Shown piece by piece: positions 1 to 6,321 of a DNA stretch of 13,933 nucleotides; within the stretch, counting starts at the first letter, position 1; each line of letters opens with the position of its first letter. Below the pieces are notes generated by a model. The model had not been told where the DNA came from and did not search any database. It was given only the letters and a program-made list of their open reading frames with translations. Source of the DNA: Actinomycetota bacterium. Lineage in GTDB: Bacteria; Actinomycetota; Humimicrobiia; Humimicrobiales; Humimicrobiaceae. The translations under genes and the position numbers were made by a program. The DNA lies in assembly GCA_004376325.1 (NCBI GenBank), contig SOKC01000072.1:1-13933 (forward strand), read 5' to 3'.

Positions 1-16
1 TTTAAAGTACTTTAAA
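1..16. promoter_or_regulatory. Perfect 16-bp palindrome upstream of glnA, possible operator
   Basis: The first 16 bases, TTTAAAGTACTTTAAA, are a perfect inverted repeat ending 40 bases before the glnA start codon. The position suits a repressor or activator site for glnA. It does not match the TGTNA-N7-TNACA GlnR/TnrA consensus. It sits at the window edge, so a promoter upstream cannot be seen, and an AT-rich palindrome of this size could arise by chance. Confidence 0.3.
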
Positions 17-56
17 TAATTAGGACATTTATTAAAAAATTAAAGGGAGTGATAAT

Positions 57-1394
57 ATGGAAAAAAATGAAGAGATGAAAGAATTCGTATTAAAAAAAGC
101 TCATGACAATGATATAAAATTCATAAGGTTCTGGTTTACAGATGTTCAGGGCTTTTTAAAAAGTTTTGCCATCACAGTAGAAGAACTCGAAAATGCGCTA
201 TCAGAAGGTATGGGATTTGACGGGTCTTCCATTGAAGGCTTCTCGAGGATCGAGGAAAGCGATGTTATTGCCATGCCTGATCCCGGTACTTTCCAGATAC
301 TACCGTGGAGTCCCAAGGAAAATGGTGTTGCTAGAATGTTCTGTGACATAATGGAACCGGACGGTTCAAACTTTAAAGGCGATCCAAGATGGGTTCTTAA
401 AAGGACACTAAAAAAGGCAAAAGATATGGGATACACTTTTTACGTTGGACCAGAACTGGAATTCTTTTACTTCAGAAGTGATAAAGGTGAACCTGAAATA
501 TTAGACAAAGGTGGATATTTTGATTTAACCCCCCTGGACGTAGCCAGTGAACTTAGAAGAAATACTGTATTATTCTTAGAAGCAATGGGTATTGGGGTTG
601 AATATTCACATCACGAAGTAGCTCCTTCTCAGCATGAAATAGACCTGAGATATACAGATGCACTTACTATGGCTGATAATACTATGACCTATAGAATTAT
701 AGTAAAAGAAGTGGCAACCAGAAATAATGTATATGCAACTTTTATGCCAAAACCTTTATTCGGTGAAAACGGAAGCGGTATGCACACTCATCAGTCCCTG
801 TTTAAAGGAGACAAAAATGCATTTTATGATGCCAACGATAAATATCATCTTTCTGAAATAGGTAAAAATTATATTGCCGGAACACTCAAACATTGCAAGG
901 AAATAGTGGCAATAACCAATCAATGGGTTAACTCTTATAAAAGACTTGTGCCCGGGTTTGAAGCTCCGGTGTATATATCCTGGGCAAGAAGGAACAGATC
1001 TACTCTTGTTCGGGTACCAATGTACAAACCAGGAAAGGAAAAATCTACCAGAATAGAATTCAGGTGTCCTGATCCTTCCTGTAATCCCTATCTTGCTTTC
1101 AGCGTAATGCTGGCAGCTGGATTAGAAGGTATAAAAAATAAATATAAACTCCCTGACCCTATAGAAGAAAACATTTTTGAAATGGATATTAAAAGAAGAG
1201 AAGCGGCTGGAATAGAGAATCTTCCCGATAATTTGTATGAGGCAGTAAAAATTATGGAAGGAAGCAAATTGGTTAAAGAAACTCTCGGGGATCATATATT
1301 TAATAAATTTATAGAAAATAAAAAAATTGAGTGGGATAGATATAAAACCCATGTTTCCAAGTATGAGCTGGATTCTTATCTCTCAGTATTATAA
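57..1394 (+). CDS. glnA: Type I glutamine synthetase (GSI-alpha)
   Basis: ATP-dependent ligation of ammonia to glutamate to give glutamine; a cytoplasmic dodecamer and the entry point of nitrogen assimilation. The 445-residue length matches the GSI-alpha class (about 443). Visible family motifs are the beta-grasp N-terminus with DGSSIEGF (residues 55-62), the catalytic-domain GPELEFF segment, the NGSGMHTHQS nucleotide/ammonia region, the flap glutamate in VPGFEAPVY, and the RIEFRCPDPSCNPYLAF segment. Arg64 in GFSRIEESD corresponds to the Arg62 implicated in glutamine feedback inhibition of the Bacillus enzyme. The C-terminal region reads LPDNLYEAVK and lacks the NLYDLPPEE adenylylation site of GSI-beta enzymes, so feedback rather than adenylylation is expected. 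The ATG start has a clear SD, AGGGAG, 7 bases upstream. The gene is apparently monocistronic, ending before a hairpin terminator; no glnR-like gene is adjacent in the window. Confidence 0.97.
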   Translation: MEKNEEMKEFVLKKAHDNDIKFIRFWFTDVQGFLKSFAITVEELENALSEGMGFDGSSIEGFSRIEESDVIAMPDPGTFQILPWSPKENGVARMFCDIMEPDGSNFKGDPRWVLKRTLKKAKDMGYTFYVGPELEFFYFRSDKGEPEILDKGGYFDLTPLDVASELRRNTVLFLEAMGIGVEYSHHEVAPSQHEIDLRYTDALTMADNTMTYRIIVKEVATRNNVYATFMPKPLFGENGSGMHTHQSLFKGDKNAFYDANDKYHLSEIGKNYIAGTLKHCKEIVAITNQWVNSYKRLVPGFEAPVYISWARRNRSTLVRVPMYKPGKEKSTRIEFRCPDPSCNPYLAFSVMLAAGLEGIKNKYKLPDPIEENIFEMDIKRREAAGIENLPDNLYEAVKIMEGSKLVKETLGDHIFNKFIENKKIEWDRYKTHVSKYELDSYLSVL

Positions 1395-1450
1395 GATTGG
1401 TAATTTATATTATAAGTTTCATAATTTATTAAATTAATATATTTAAATTT

Positions 1451-1489
1451 AAATAAGCCTTTCCTATTGCAGGAAAGGCTTATTTTTAA
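1451..1489. terminator. Strong hairpin terminator, probably bidirectional, after glnA
   Basis: A 15-bp perfect stem (AAATAAGCCTTTCCT, 1451-1465, with its complement at 1471-1485) closes a 5-base ATTGC loop. On the plus strand it ends in a TTATTTTT tract, 57 bases after the glnA stop. Read on the minus strand it also ends in TTATTT, so it may also stop transcripts of the convergent membrane-protein gene. Confidence 0.88.
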
Positions 1490-1542
1490 CAGTATTAATC
1501 TTTTTACTTGAGTTTTTTGATTCAAAGTCAAATTCATTAAAA

Positions 1543-2148
1543 TTACCCGATTAATTTTAACAGCAGGCTTAATATAATACAAAAACCACCTGCAACAAGC
1601 ATTTTTAAACCGCTGACTACAAGATTGCTCCTGGATATTTTCCCTAAAAACAGGCCTATTCCAAATAATATTAAAAATGCCAGAGCAAAACCACTGTAAT
1701 AACAGATATTTATAGGTATATATTTTCCAAAAAGAAACGGGGTCAAAGGAATAAATGCCATTACTACAGGCGATAGTCCGTTTACAGCAGCAAGCAATTT
1801 TACAGCAAAGTTCTGGGCATGAGATATTATTGTTTCATCCAGATTATGAAGAGTTGATTCCTCTAAATCATCCAGCTCTTTTCTTCTTTCAGCAGTCTCG
1901 CTGTTATAAGCGCTCCACACTCCTGAAACGCCCAGAGAAATACATATTGCCGCACCGGCTATTATAACATGCGTATACTCTGTAACCTTTATAATATAAT
2001 TTCCTACCAGTACGCCTATGCTGGTAATTACTCCATCAAAACCATTTATAGCAAAATACCTTCTTAAAATTTTAGTAATATTTGCAATCCTATTATATGT
2101 TTTTACCCGGTCAACATAAGTTAAAAGACTCTTTTTTATTCTATTCAT
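1543..2148 (-). CDS. VIT1/CCC1-like small membrane protein (putative Fe/Mn transporter)
   Basis: A 201-residue integral membrane protein with about five hydrophobic helices (roughly 36-53, 59-81, 113-137, 145-166, 176-199). The first helix carries the family hallmark FDGVITSIGVLVG (FDG...T..G), and a charged loop rich in Glu and Asp (AERRKELDDLEES) lies between helices 2 and 3, where VIT1/CCC1 proteins bind metal. Eukaryotic VIT1/CCC1 members move Fe2+ or Mn2+ out of the cytosol; the bacterial and archaeal short forms are mostly uncharacterised, so the substrate here is an inference. The ATG start is preceded by AGGAAG 8 bases upstream. The gene is convergent with glnA and separated from the ABC ATPase upstream by 144 bases in which I see no clear promoter or terminator. 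Confidence 0.75.
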   Translation of the reverse strand: MNRIKKSLLTYVDRVKTYNRIANITKILRRYFAINGFDGVITSIGVLVGNYIIKVTEYTHVIIAGAAICISLGVSGVWSAYNSETAERRKELDDLEESTLHNLDETIISHAQNFAVKLLAAVNGLSPVVMAFIPLTPFLFGKYIPINICYYSGFALAFLILFGIGLFLGKISRSNLVVSGLKMLVAGGFCIILSLLLKLIG

Positions 2149-2292
2149 TTTAAACTCTTCCTACCAAATATACATTAAATTTTTTCAGTTTTACATCGGT
2201 AAATAATAATGTGCCAATGGTCTTAATGGCAAATTATATGAAAAATTATAAGGACTTTATTATCGCGCATTAACACCAGCCGGTCCCGGTCA

Positions 2293-3387
2293 TCAGGAAA
2301 CCAGATCACCGCTATCCAAATAAAATAAGTGAGTTTTACTCTTATCAAAATCTAAATATAAATTCATACCCGGTATGATATTACCGGTATTCTTTATGAA
2401 ATTAACTACATTGATTATACCACCATTAATCTTGCATTCTATATTTACCATTGGAGGGATTTTTTGGATAAAATTAACCACCGCTACAGCTTTACTTTTA
2501 TCATAAGTGGTAGAAAAACCAATATCTTCAGGTCTTATACCAAGAATTAATTCCTCCCTGGCTATTTTCCTTATAGTATCTTTTTTTATACAGGGTGGAA
2601 TATCAAATCTACACCTGGCAAAAATAAATCTATTATCTTTTATCTTCCCCCGCATAAAATTCATACCCAAAATACCAAAAAAATCCGCAACCAGCATATT
2701 TTTAGGGTGAAAATACATATCAAATGGTCTATCTATTTGAACAAATCTGCCTTTATCAAGCACTGCAATCCTGTCCGCCAGAGCCATCGCTTCACTACTG
2801 TCAGAAGTTACATAGATAGTAGTGGTTTTAACCTCCTTAAACATCTTTTTAAGATAAGTCCTGGTATTCATTCTTATTTTAGCATCCAGATTACTTAGTG
2901 GTTCATCAAATAGAAAAACATTGGGATTATCCCTGATTATTGCTCTTCCGGCAGCTACTCTCTGTTTATGGCCTGCAGATAACTCCCTGGGATAAAAGTT
3001 AAGGTATTTTTCTATCCCGATATCAATCTGTTTAATGGTTGACCTCAATTTTTGGTCAATTCTTTCATTTGAATATTTTTTTATCCGCAGTGGGAATAAT
3101 ATATTTTCTTTAGCCATTAGATTCGGATACAAAGCGTATTCCTGAAAAACCATGGCAATATTTCTCTGCCCTGGTGCTAAATAAGTGACATCAATATCAT
3201 CTATGTACACCCTTCCTGTATAATTTGTATCCAGGCCTGCCACAATTTTTAAAAGAGTAGTTTTACCACCACCAGAAGGACCGGTTATGCAGAAGAATTC
3301 CTTATCTTCTATATCCAGGGAAATATTATTTAGTATGAGTTCTCGGTCATAGTATTTGGTGACATTTTTTACAGAGATTCTGGCCAT
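2293..3387 (-). CDS. Orphan MalK/UgpC-like ABC transporter ATPase with degenerate motifs
   Basis: A nucleotide-binding subunit of the carbohydrate-uptake (CUT1) type: an N-terminal ABC domain (about 1-235) and a C-terminal TOBE/OB region. From the ATG at 3387 it has 364 residues, the usual MalK length. Visible motifs are Walker A GPSGGGKTT (36-44), Q-loop Gln82 in VFQEYALYPN, Walker B FLFDEP with Glu162, and D-loop SNLD. Two motifs depart from the family: the signature is LSAGH (136-140) instead of LSGGQ, and the switch histidine is Ser195 (YVTSDSSEAM instead of YVTHDQ.EAM). Such sites could suit the weak partner of an asymmetric ATPase pair, or a non-hydrolysing relic. No permease or binding-protein gene is nearby. 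An upstream GTG (3402) would add five residues; I prefer the ATG because MARISVKNVTKYY matches the family start. Neither start has a good SD. Confidence 0.85.
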   Translation of the reverse strand: MARISVKNVTKYYDRELILNNISLDIEDKEFFCITGPSGGGKTTLLKIVAGLDTNYTGRVYIDDIDVTYLAPGQRNIAMVFQEYALYPNLMAKENILFPLRIKKYSNERIDQKLRSTIKQIDIGIEKYLNFYPRELSAGHKQRVAAGRAIIRDNPNVFLFDEPLSNLDAKIRMNTRTYLKKMFKEVKTTTIYVTSDSSEAMALADRIAVLDKGRFVQIDRPFDMYFHPKNMLVADFFGILGMNFMRGKIKDNRFIFARCRFDIPPCIKKDTIRKIAREELILGIRPEDIGFSTTYDKSKAVAVVNFIQKIPPMVNIECKINGGIINVVNFIKNTGNIIPGMNLYLDFDKSKTHLFYLDSGDLVS

Positions 3388-3433
3388 TTCAATACGCCAC
3401 ACTTTTATATTATTTGCCTTTTAATACCACCAA

Positions 3434-3442
3434 ATTATAGCA
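3434..3442 (-). promoter_or_regulatory. Extended -10 promoter element for the ABC ATPase gene
   Basis: On the minus strand the sequence reads TGCTATAAT, a perfect extended -10 (TG-N-TATAAT), about 47 bases upstream of the ATG at 3387. No convincing -35 hexamer is seen 16-18 bases further up, as is common with extended -10 promoters. Confidence 0.5.
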
Positions 3443-3487
3443 CAGAATAGCGCTTTTTTCTTTAATGATTACCATATAAGTAGTAAT

Positions 3488-3655
3488 TTATTTATAACCT
3501 AACCTTTGTGAAAAATTAACCAGGTACCTGGCATGTATCTCAGCCTCATTACTTTTTTCGAAAAGTGCCCTTTCCAGGGAAGATATTATGGAGCTTGAAA
3601 TACTTTTTTTCTCAAGTAGTTTTCTCCTATACATATTATCTTCAGCTTCTAAAAA
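3488..3655 (-). pseudogene. Relic of a GGDEF/HD-GYP c-di-GMP signalling gene (domain junction only)
   Basis: Reading the minus strand from 3649 gives 53 codons without a stop, then TAA at 3490-3488. The peptide begins EAEDNMYRRKLLEKKS and continues through SSSIISSLERALFEKS, EAEIHARYLVNFSQRLGYK. This matches the end of a GGDEF diguanylate cyclase domain (A.D..MY..K), the linker, and the first helix of a following HD-GYP domain (R.AL.EKS.ETE.HA.RL......G). The rest of both domains is absent: upstream the frame runs into the antisense of the zinc-ribbon gene and meets a stop, and downstream it stops at once. There is no start codon or SD of its own. I read it as an eroded deletion remnant rather than a gene; the match is from memory of the family, so a profile search should confirm it. 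Confidence 0.7.
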
Positions 3656-3656
3656 G

Positions 3657-3857
3657 ATGAAATGCGAGAAGTGCGGGAGTACGAAATTTTATATCAAGGG
3701 AGTTGATATCACCCATTATTATGATTTCGAAAGCTGTACCCGGGAAGAGGTCAAGGAAAACCTGATGAGTGACAACTATGATAATTATGACTACTTCAAA
3801 GGCTATAGTCAGGTTAAATGTTCAAACTGTGAAGATGTAATAATTGACCTCGGTTAA
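3657..3857 (+). CDS. Small zinc-ribbon protein, function unknown
   Basis: A 66-residue acidic protein with two CxxC knuckles, CEKC (Cys3, Cys6) and CSNC (Cys55, Cys58), spaced as in a two-strand zinc ribbon. The middle is rich in Asp, Asn and Tyr. I do not recognise a specific family. The frame stays open to an upstream ATG at 3588, which has an AGGGA 6 bases before it, but those 23 extra codons lie exactly antisense to the GGDEF/HD-GYP relic. The extension is therefore probably not ancestral coding sequence, and the knuckle-adjacent ATG at 3657 is the likelier original start although it lacks an SD. The gene sits alone between divergent and co-oriented neighbours and may have been left over from, or inserted during, the rearrangement that destroyed the signalling gene. 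Confidence 0.55.
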   Translation: MKCEKCGSTKFYIKGVDITHYYDFESCTREEVKENLMSDNYDNYDYFKGYSQVKCSNCEDVIIDLG

Positions 3858-3865
3858 GAAACAAT

Positions 3866-3901
3866 GAGTCGGTTGATTAATACTACTATATCAACCGGCT
3901 C
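3866..3901. repeat. 12-bp inverted repeat after the zinc-ribbon gene
   Basis: GAGTCGGTTGAT at 3866-3877 pairs with ATCAACCGGCTC at 3890-3901 (one G-T pair) around a 12-base loop, 8 bases after the zinc-ribbon stop codon. There is no T tract on the plus side, so it may protect the 3' end of the transcript or be a weak terminator in the minus direction, where TTGTTTCTT follows. Confidence 0.5.
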
Positions 3902-3922
3902 TGGTTGAAAATGTTTTAGGCA

Positions 3923-3966
3923 GGGGGAAAAACATCTATGGTTTTGTTTTCTCCTTTGTTTTATCT
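3923..3966 (+). terminator. Possible weak rho-independent terminator
   Basis: GGGGGAAAAA (3923-3932) can pair imperfectly with TGTTTTCTCC (3945-3954), using two G-T pairs and one mismatch, followed by TTTGTTTTAT. It would end the zinc-ribbon transcript before the padR promoter. The rest of 3858-4012 shows nothing else I can name. Confidence 0.3.
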
Positions 3967-4012
3967 CAAAAATATTTTACTTTATCTCCTCTAAAAAAAA
4001 TTAATTTTCCCC

Positions 4013-4041
4013 TTGACATCACTTTCTTCTAGTATTATACT
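4013..4041 (+). promoter_or_regulatory. Sigma-70/SigA promoter of the padR operon
   Basis: A perfect -35 hexamer TTGACA (4013-4018) is followed after 17 bases by TATACT (4036-4041), a near-consensus -10. The predicted start point falls around 4048, giving a short leader of about 35 bases before the padR start codon. Confidence 0.7.
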
Positions 4042-4071
4042 TATAGCATAATACTTAAAGAATATTACTTA
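4031..4071. promoter_or_regulatory. Operator-like repeat cluster over the padR -10 and leader
   Basis: Three related 10-mers, ATTATACTTA (4034-4043), ATAATACTTA (4048-4057) and ATATTACTTA (4062-4071), recur at exactly 14-bp intervals. The first also forms a perfect 8-bp inverted repeat, AGTATTAT (4031-4038) with ATAATACT (4048-4055). The cluster covers the -10 box and start point and ends where the padR SD begins, an ideal place for autorepression. PadR proteins commonly bind inverted repeats in their own promoters; that this PadR binds here is inference. Confidence 0.55.
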
Positions 4072-4082
4072 AGGAGGTGTAT

Positions 4083-4478
4083 ATGAAACATAACAATCTT
4101 GAACTACTACTTACTCAATGGGAAGAAACATACAAGAAAGGGCTTTTAAGCTTCTGGTTGCTCCTCCTACTATCCCGGCGGAAAGCTTATCCCCGTGAAA
4201 CAAAAGGGCTCCTTGCTGAACTAAGCCAGAATACTATTAGTGCTGATGAGAATAGCATTTATCGTGCGCTTAACCGTCTGGCAGAGTCCGAGGTGATAGA
4301 TAGCGAAGTACAGCCATCTGATACCGGTCCAAACCGCCGGTACTTCTTCCTAACCGATCTTGGCCGGGAACTTCTAAGCCATTTCATTTCCCGGAATATC
4401 CAGGTCTTCCAACATCCGATTGTTGCTGACCTTATTAAAAAGAGCAGTTTAATCAAAAGTAACATAGAAAGGAAATAA
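4083..4478 (+). CDS. PadR-family winged-helix transcriptional regulator
   Basis: A 131-residue DNA-binding regulator. The PadR signature is clear: KGLLSFWLLLLL as helix 1, a recognition-helix segment SIYRALNRLAE, and the wing GPNRRYFFLTDLGRELL. The C-terminal dimerisation part is short. PadR regulators usually repress a small adjacent operon, often membrane or efflux functions, in response to a small ligand or envelope stress; the ligand here is unknown. The ATG at 4083 is chosen because AAGGAGG (4071-4077) lies 5 bases upstream; a GTG two codons earlier overlaps the SD. Its stop codon lies inside the ribosome binding region of the next gene, 2 bases before that start, so the two are translationally coupled. 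Base composition appears richer in G and C than neighbouring genes, which may indicate transfer. Confidence 0.88.
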   Translation: MKHNNLELLLTQWEETYKKGLLSFWLLLLLSRRKAYPRETKGLLAELSQNTISADENSIYRALNRLAESEVIDSEVQPSDTGPNRRYFFLTDLGRELLSHFISRNIQVFQHPIVADLIKKSSLIKSNIERK

Positions 4479-4579
4479 TTATGGCAACGAACACAATGGC
4501 TATGAAGGGAAAAAAGTTAAACAGAAAGGAAATAATTATGACAACAGACACAATGACTATGAAGGGAAAAAAGTTAAAA
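4466..4579 (+). repeat. 57-bp tandem duplication across the padR/membrane-gene junction
   Basis: Bases 4466-4522 and 4523-4579 are direct repeats differing at about 5 of 57 positions. Each unit holds an AGAAAGGAAATAATT ribosome binding region, an ATG, and codons for M-(A/T)-T-(N/D)-TM-(A/T)-MKGKKL. The first unit also contains the padR stop codon. The unit length, 19 codons, keeps the frame open, so the membrane protein has two in-frame starts (4481 and 4538), each with its own ribosome binding site. Confidence 0.92.
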
Positions 4580-4831
4580 AATATACGGAAAATTCTCTGG
4601 ATCTGTTTTGCCGGTTTTTCAGCCCCTATCATCTTGTTTACGATTCCTTTTTTCGTACTTGTAGAAATGGGTGGACTCATGGATGATGGCATTGCCCTAG
4701 GCCTTCCTGCCTGGCCGTTTTTCATTATGGCTCAGGTTCTTACCATAGGCTTAATTGGTGGGATATGTTTGGTGATTTATCACATCTTCAAGTATCGTAT
4801 TGATAGAAAAGATGATAGTCTTTTTCTCTAG
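4481..4831 (+). CDS. Small two-helix membrane protein, PadR-operon partner
   Basis: A 116-residue protein (97 if the second ATG at 4538 is used). The N-terminus is a duplicated, basic, Met/Thr-rich peptide. Two hydrophobic segments follow, roughly residues 39-63 (starting ILWICFAGFSAPIILF) and 77-103 (WPFFIMAQVLTIGLIGGICL), then a short charged tail (KYRIDRKDDSLFL). No enzymatic motif is visible and I do not recognise the family. Its coupling to a PadR regulator (2 bases after the regulator stop) and isolation between terminators suggest it is the regulator's target, perhaps an envelope-stress or export-related membrane protein, but that is inference. SD-like AAGGAA lies 7 bases upstream of each ATG. 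Confidence 0.72.
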   Translation: MATNTMAMKGKKLNRKEIIMTTDTMTMKGKKLKNIRKILWICFAGFSAPIILFTIPFFVLVEMGGLMDDGIALGLPAWPFFIMAQVLTIGLIGGICLVIYHIFKYRIDRKDDSLFL

Positions 4832-4839
4832 GTAAAAAT

Positions 4840-4881
4840 GGAAGGGTTGAGTATCACAATCAACCCTTCCTGCTCTTTTTT
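4840..4881. terminator. Strong rho-independent terminator, bidirectional
   Basis: An 11-bp perfect stem, GGAAGGGTTGA (4840-4850) with TCAACCCTTCC (4860-4870), has a 9-base loop and is followed by TGCTCTTTTTT. On the minus strand the hairpin is followed by ATTTTTACC, so it can serve both the padR operon and the convergent SPFH gene, whose own 3' flank (4883-4988) has no other hairpin that I see. Confidence 0.88.
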
Positions 4882-4988
4882 ACAAGAATACTTACGATAG
4901 AGTTTTTCGCTATATAGTTTGCTTCATACTTGACACAAAAAAATATTTTAAATTAAGGATGTTCTTTTTCTCAAGTAAAGTGCACCTA

Positions 4989-5897
4989 TTACTCACTTTC
5001 TTCCTCTTGTGTCTCTACCTCAGGAGTAACTTGTGTGGCGCCACTAAATTGTTCCTGCATTCTACTTATATCAAGAAATGGTATTATTCCTTCTTCTGGA
5101 AGTATTCCCCAGGCTATATTAGGTGAAAGTTTTTGGATAAACTCAAGCTGTATTATCTGTGGATATTCCTTAAGAGCTTCACCTTTAATTTCAATTTGCC
5201 TCGCTTCTGCTTCAGCCTTTATAATTGCCTGTTCTTTTTTAATTTTCTCCTGTTCAAGGATATTTTTCTCTACTACAATCCTTTCCTCTGCAATTTGCTT
5301 TTCCTCCAGTATGTTAAAATATTGCTCAGTAAATTCAATTTTCCTGAGTAAAAATTCATCTAAAATTATTCCATTTTCTTCAAATATTGGCCTTAAAGTC
5401 TCCCCTATCTCGGCCTGAACATCGAATACCTGTTCGGAGTAAAGCTGAGCAGCAGTATATTTTTTAGGTATATTCCTGGATAAAGATCTTGCCTCCGTTT
5501 TAACCACTTTCTCTACAAGATTGTCCATGGTGCCGATATTATTTAATATCCACTCAGCTTGTTTAGCGTCAATAGAAAACCTGATGGTATACTTTAATTG
5601 TATCTGCTGTCCGTCTAAAGAAGTTGTGTCAACCGTAAAATCAGGATAATTAGCCCGGCTTGTTTCCGGGAAATCACTTGTTTCGTAAGTTACCTGCCTG
5701 GTGGAATAGTTTACCGTATTCTGTATAAATGGTGCTTTTATATGGAATCCAGGCTCAAAGGTGACCCCCACAGTTCTACCAAACTGTGTAAGCACCCTTA
5801 CATTCCCAGCCTGGACTATAACAAAAATGTTTAAAACCAGTATTAATACTACAATAAATACCACTACCCCAATAATTATTTTAGGAGCAAACTTCAT
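4989..5897 (-). CDS. SPFH/band-7 (prohibitin-family) membrane protein
   Basis: A 302-residue protein with a single N-terminal membrane anchor (about residues 5-29) and no cleavage site. A prohibitin/band-7 domain follows (about 30-200; RVLTQFGRTVGVTFEPGFHIKAP, NYSTRQVTYE, LKYTIRFSID), then a long Glu/Lys/Ala-rich coiled coil (about 195-245, with AEAEARQIEIKGEA) and an acidic tail. SPFH proteins form large ring assemblies on membranes that organise microdomains or regulate proteases such as FtsH. No hflK/hflC partner, nfeD or FtsH gene is adjacent, so a specific partner cannot be named. The ATG is well supported by GGAGG 7 bases upstream. The gene appears monocistronic and converges on the padR operon. 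Confidence 0.9.
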   Translation of the reverse strand: MKFAPKIIIGVVVFIVVLILVLNIFVIVQAGNVRVLTQFGRTVGVTFEPGFHIKAPFIQNTVNYSTRQVTYETSDFPETSRANYPDFTVDTTSLDGQQIQLKYTIRFSIDAKQAEWILNNIGTMDNLVEKVVKTEARSLSRNIPKKYTAAQLYSEQVFDVQAEIGETLRPIFEENGIILDEFLLRKIEFTEQYFNILEEKQIAEERIVVEKNILEQEKIKKEQAIIKAEAEARQIEIKGEALKEYPQIIQLEFIQKLSPNIAWGILPEEGIIPFLDISRMQEQFSGATQVTPEVETQEEESE

Positions 5898-6003
5898 TTT
5901 TATACCTCCATATTAATCTTTTTTTTATTTTACCTTTTATTACAACCTTAAAACATACTACCATATATTAAAAAATTACAAAATTATTTTACTTATAGTA
6001 ATT

Positions 6004-6240
6004 CTATATTGGTTCTATCACTACACAAGTCGTGGTGTCCTTAACACCTTTTAAATTCTGGATTTTTGAAATTACTGTTCTCCCCAATGTATTCAAATCC
6101 GCACTTTCAATAAATATAATGAGGTCATATGGGCCTATTACAGTATTTGCAGATTTTACACCTTTTATTTTTAAAATTTTAGTGTAAACTTCACTTTGCT
6201 CGCCAAGTTCAGATTTCATCAATATATATGCCTCTATCAT
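6004..6240 (-). CDS. Stand-alone Lrp/AsnC effector-binding (RAM) domain protein
   Basis: A 78-residue protein equal to the C-terminal ligand-binding domain of Lrp/AsnC regulators without the DNA-binding half: MIEAYILMK as strand 1, GVKSANTVIGPYDLIIFIE as the helix-strand-strand core, then GVKDTTTCVVIEP. Such domains form dimers and decamers that bind amino acids; free-standing ones are thought to modulate Lrp partners or act as small sensors. The ATG at 6240 is chosen over a start ten codons upstream because AAGGAGGAG lies just 6 bases before it and the domain begins there. It lies 168 bases downstream of lipA, on the same strand; no clear terminator separates them, so co-transcription is possible. 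Confidence 0.85.
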   Translation of the reverse strand: MIEAYILMKSELGEQSEVYTKILKIKGVKSANTVIGPYDLIIFIESADLNTLGRTVISKIQNLKGVKDTTTCVVIEPI

Positions 6241-6321
6241 TCTATTCTCCTCCTTCACTTCAAAAAACAAAAAAAATATATCACCAATTCAATCTTTTTT
6301 CTACAAAAGAAAATACAGAAA

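Noticed and set aside
1755..1967. Plus-strand open frame inside the VIT1/CCC1-like gene
   Set aside because: It is antisense to a membrane protein with clear family motifs, has no SD, and its product resembles nothing.
2149..2292. Promoter or terminator in the gap between the VIT1-like gene and the ABC ATPase
   Set aside because: A TTGCCA-N17-TTATTA pair and a short CCGGGACCGG palindrome are present on the minus strand but are too weak to call.
5035..5418. 127-codon plus-strand frame opposite the SPFH gene
   Set aside because: A Ser/Cys/Ile-rich shadow of the coiled-coil codons on the other strand; no SD or domain.
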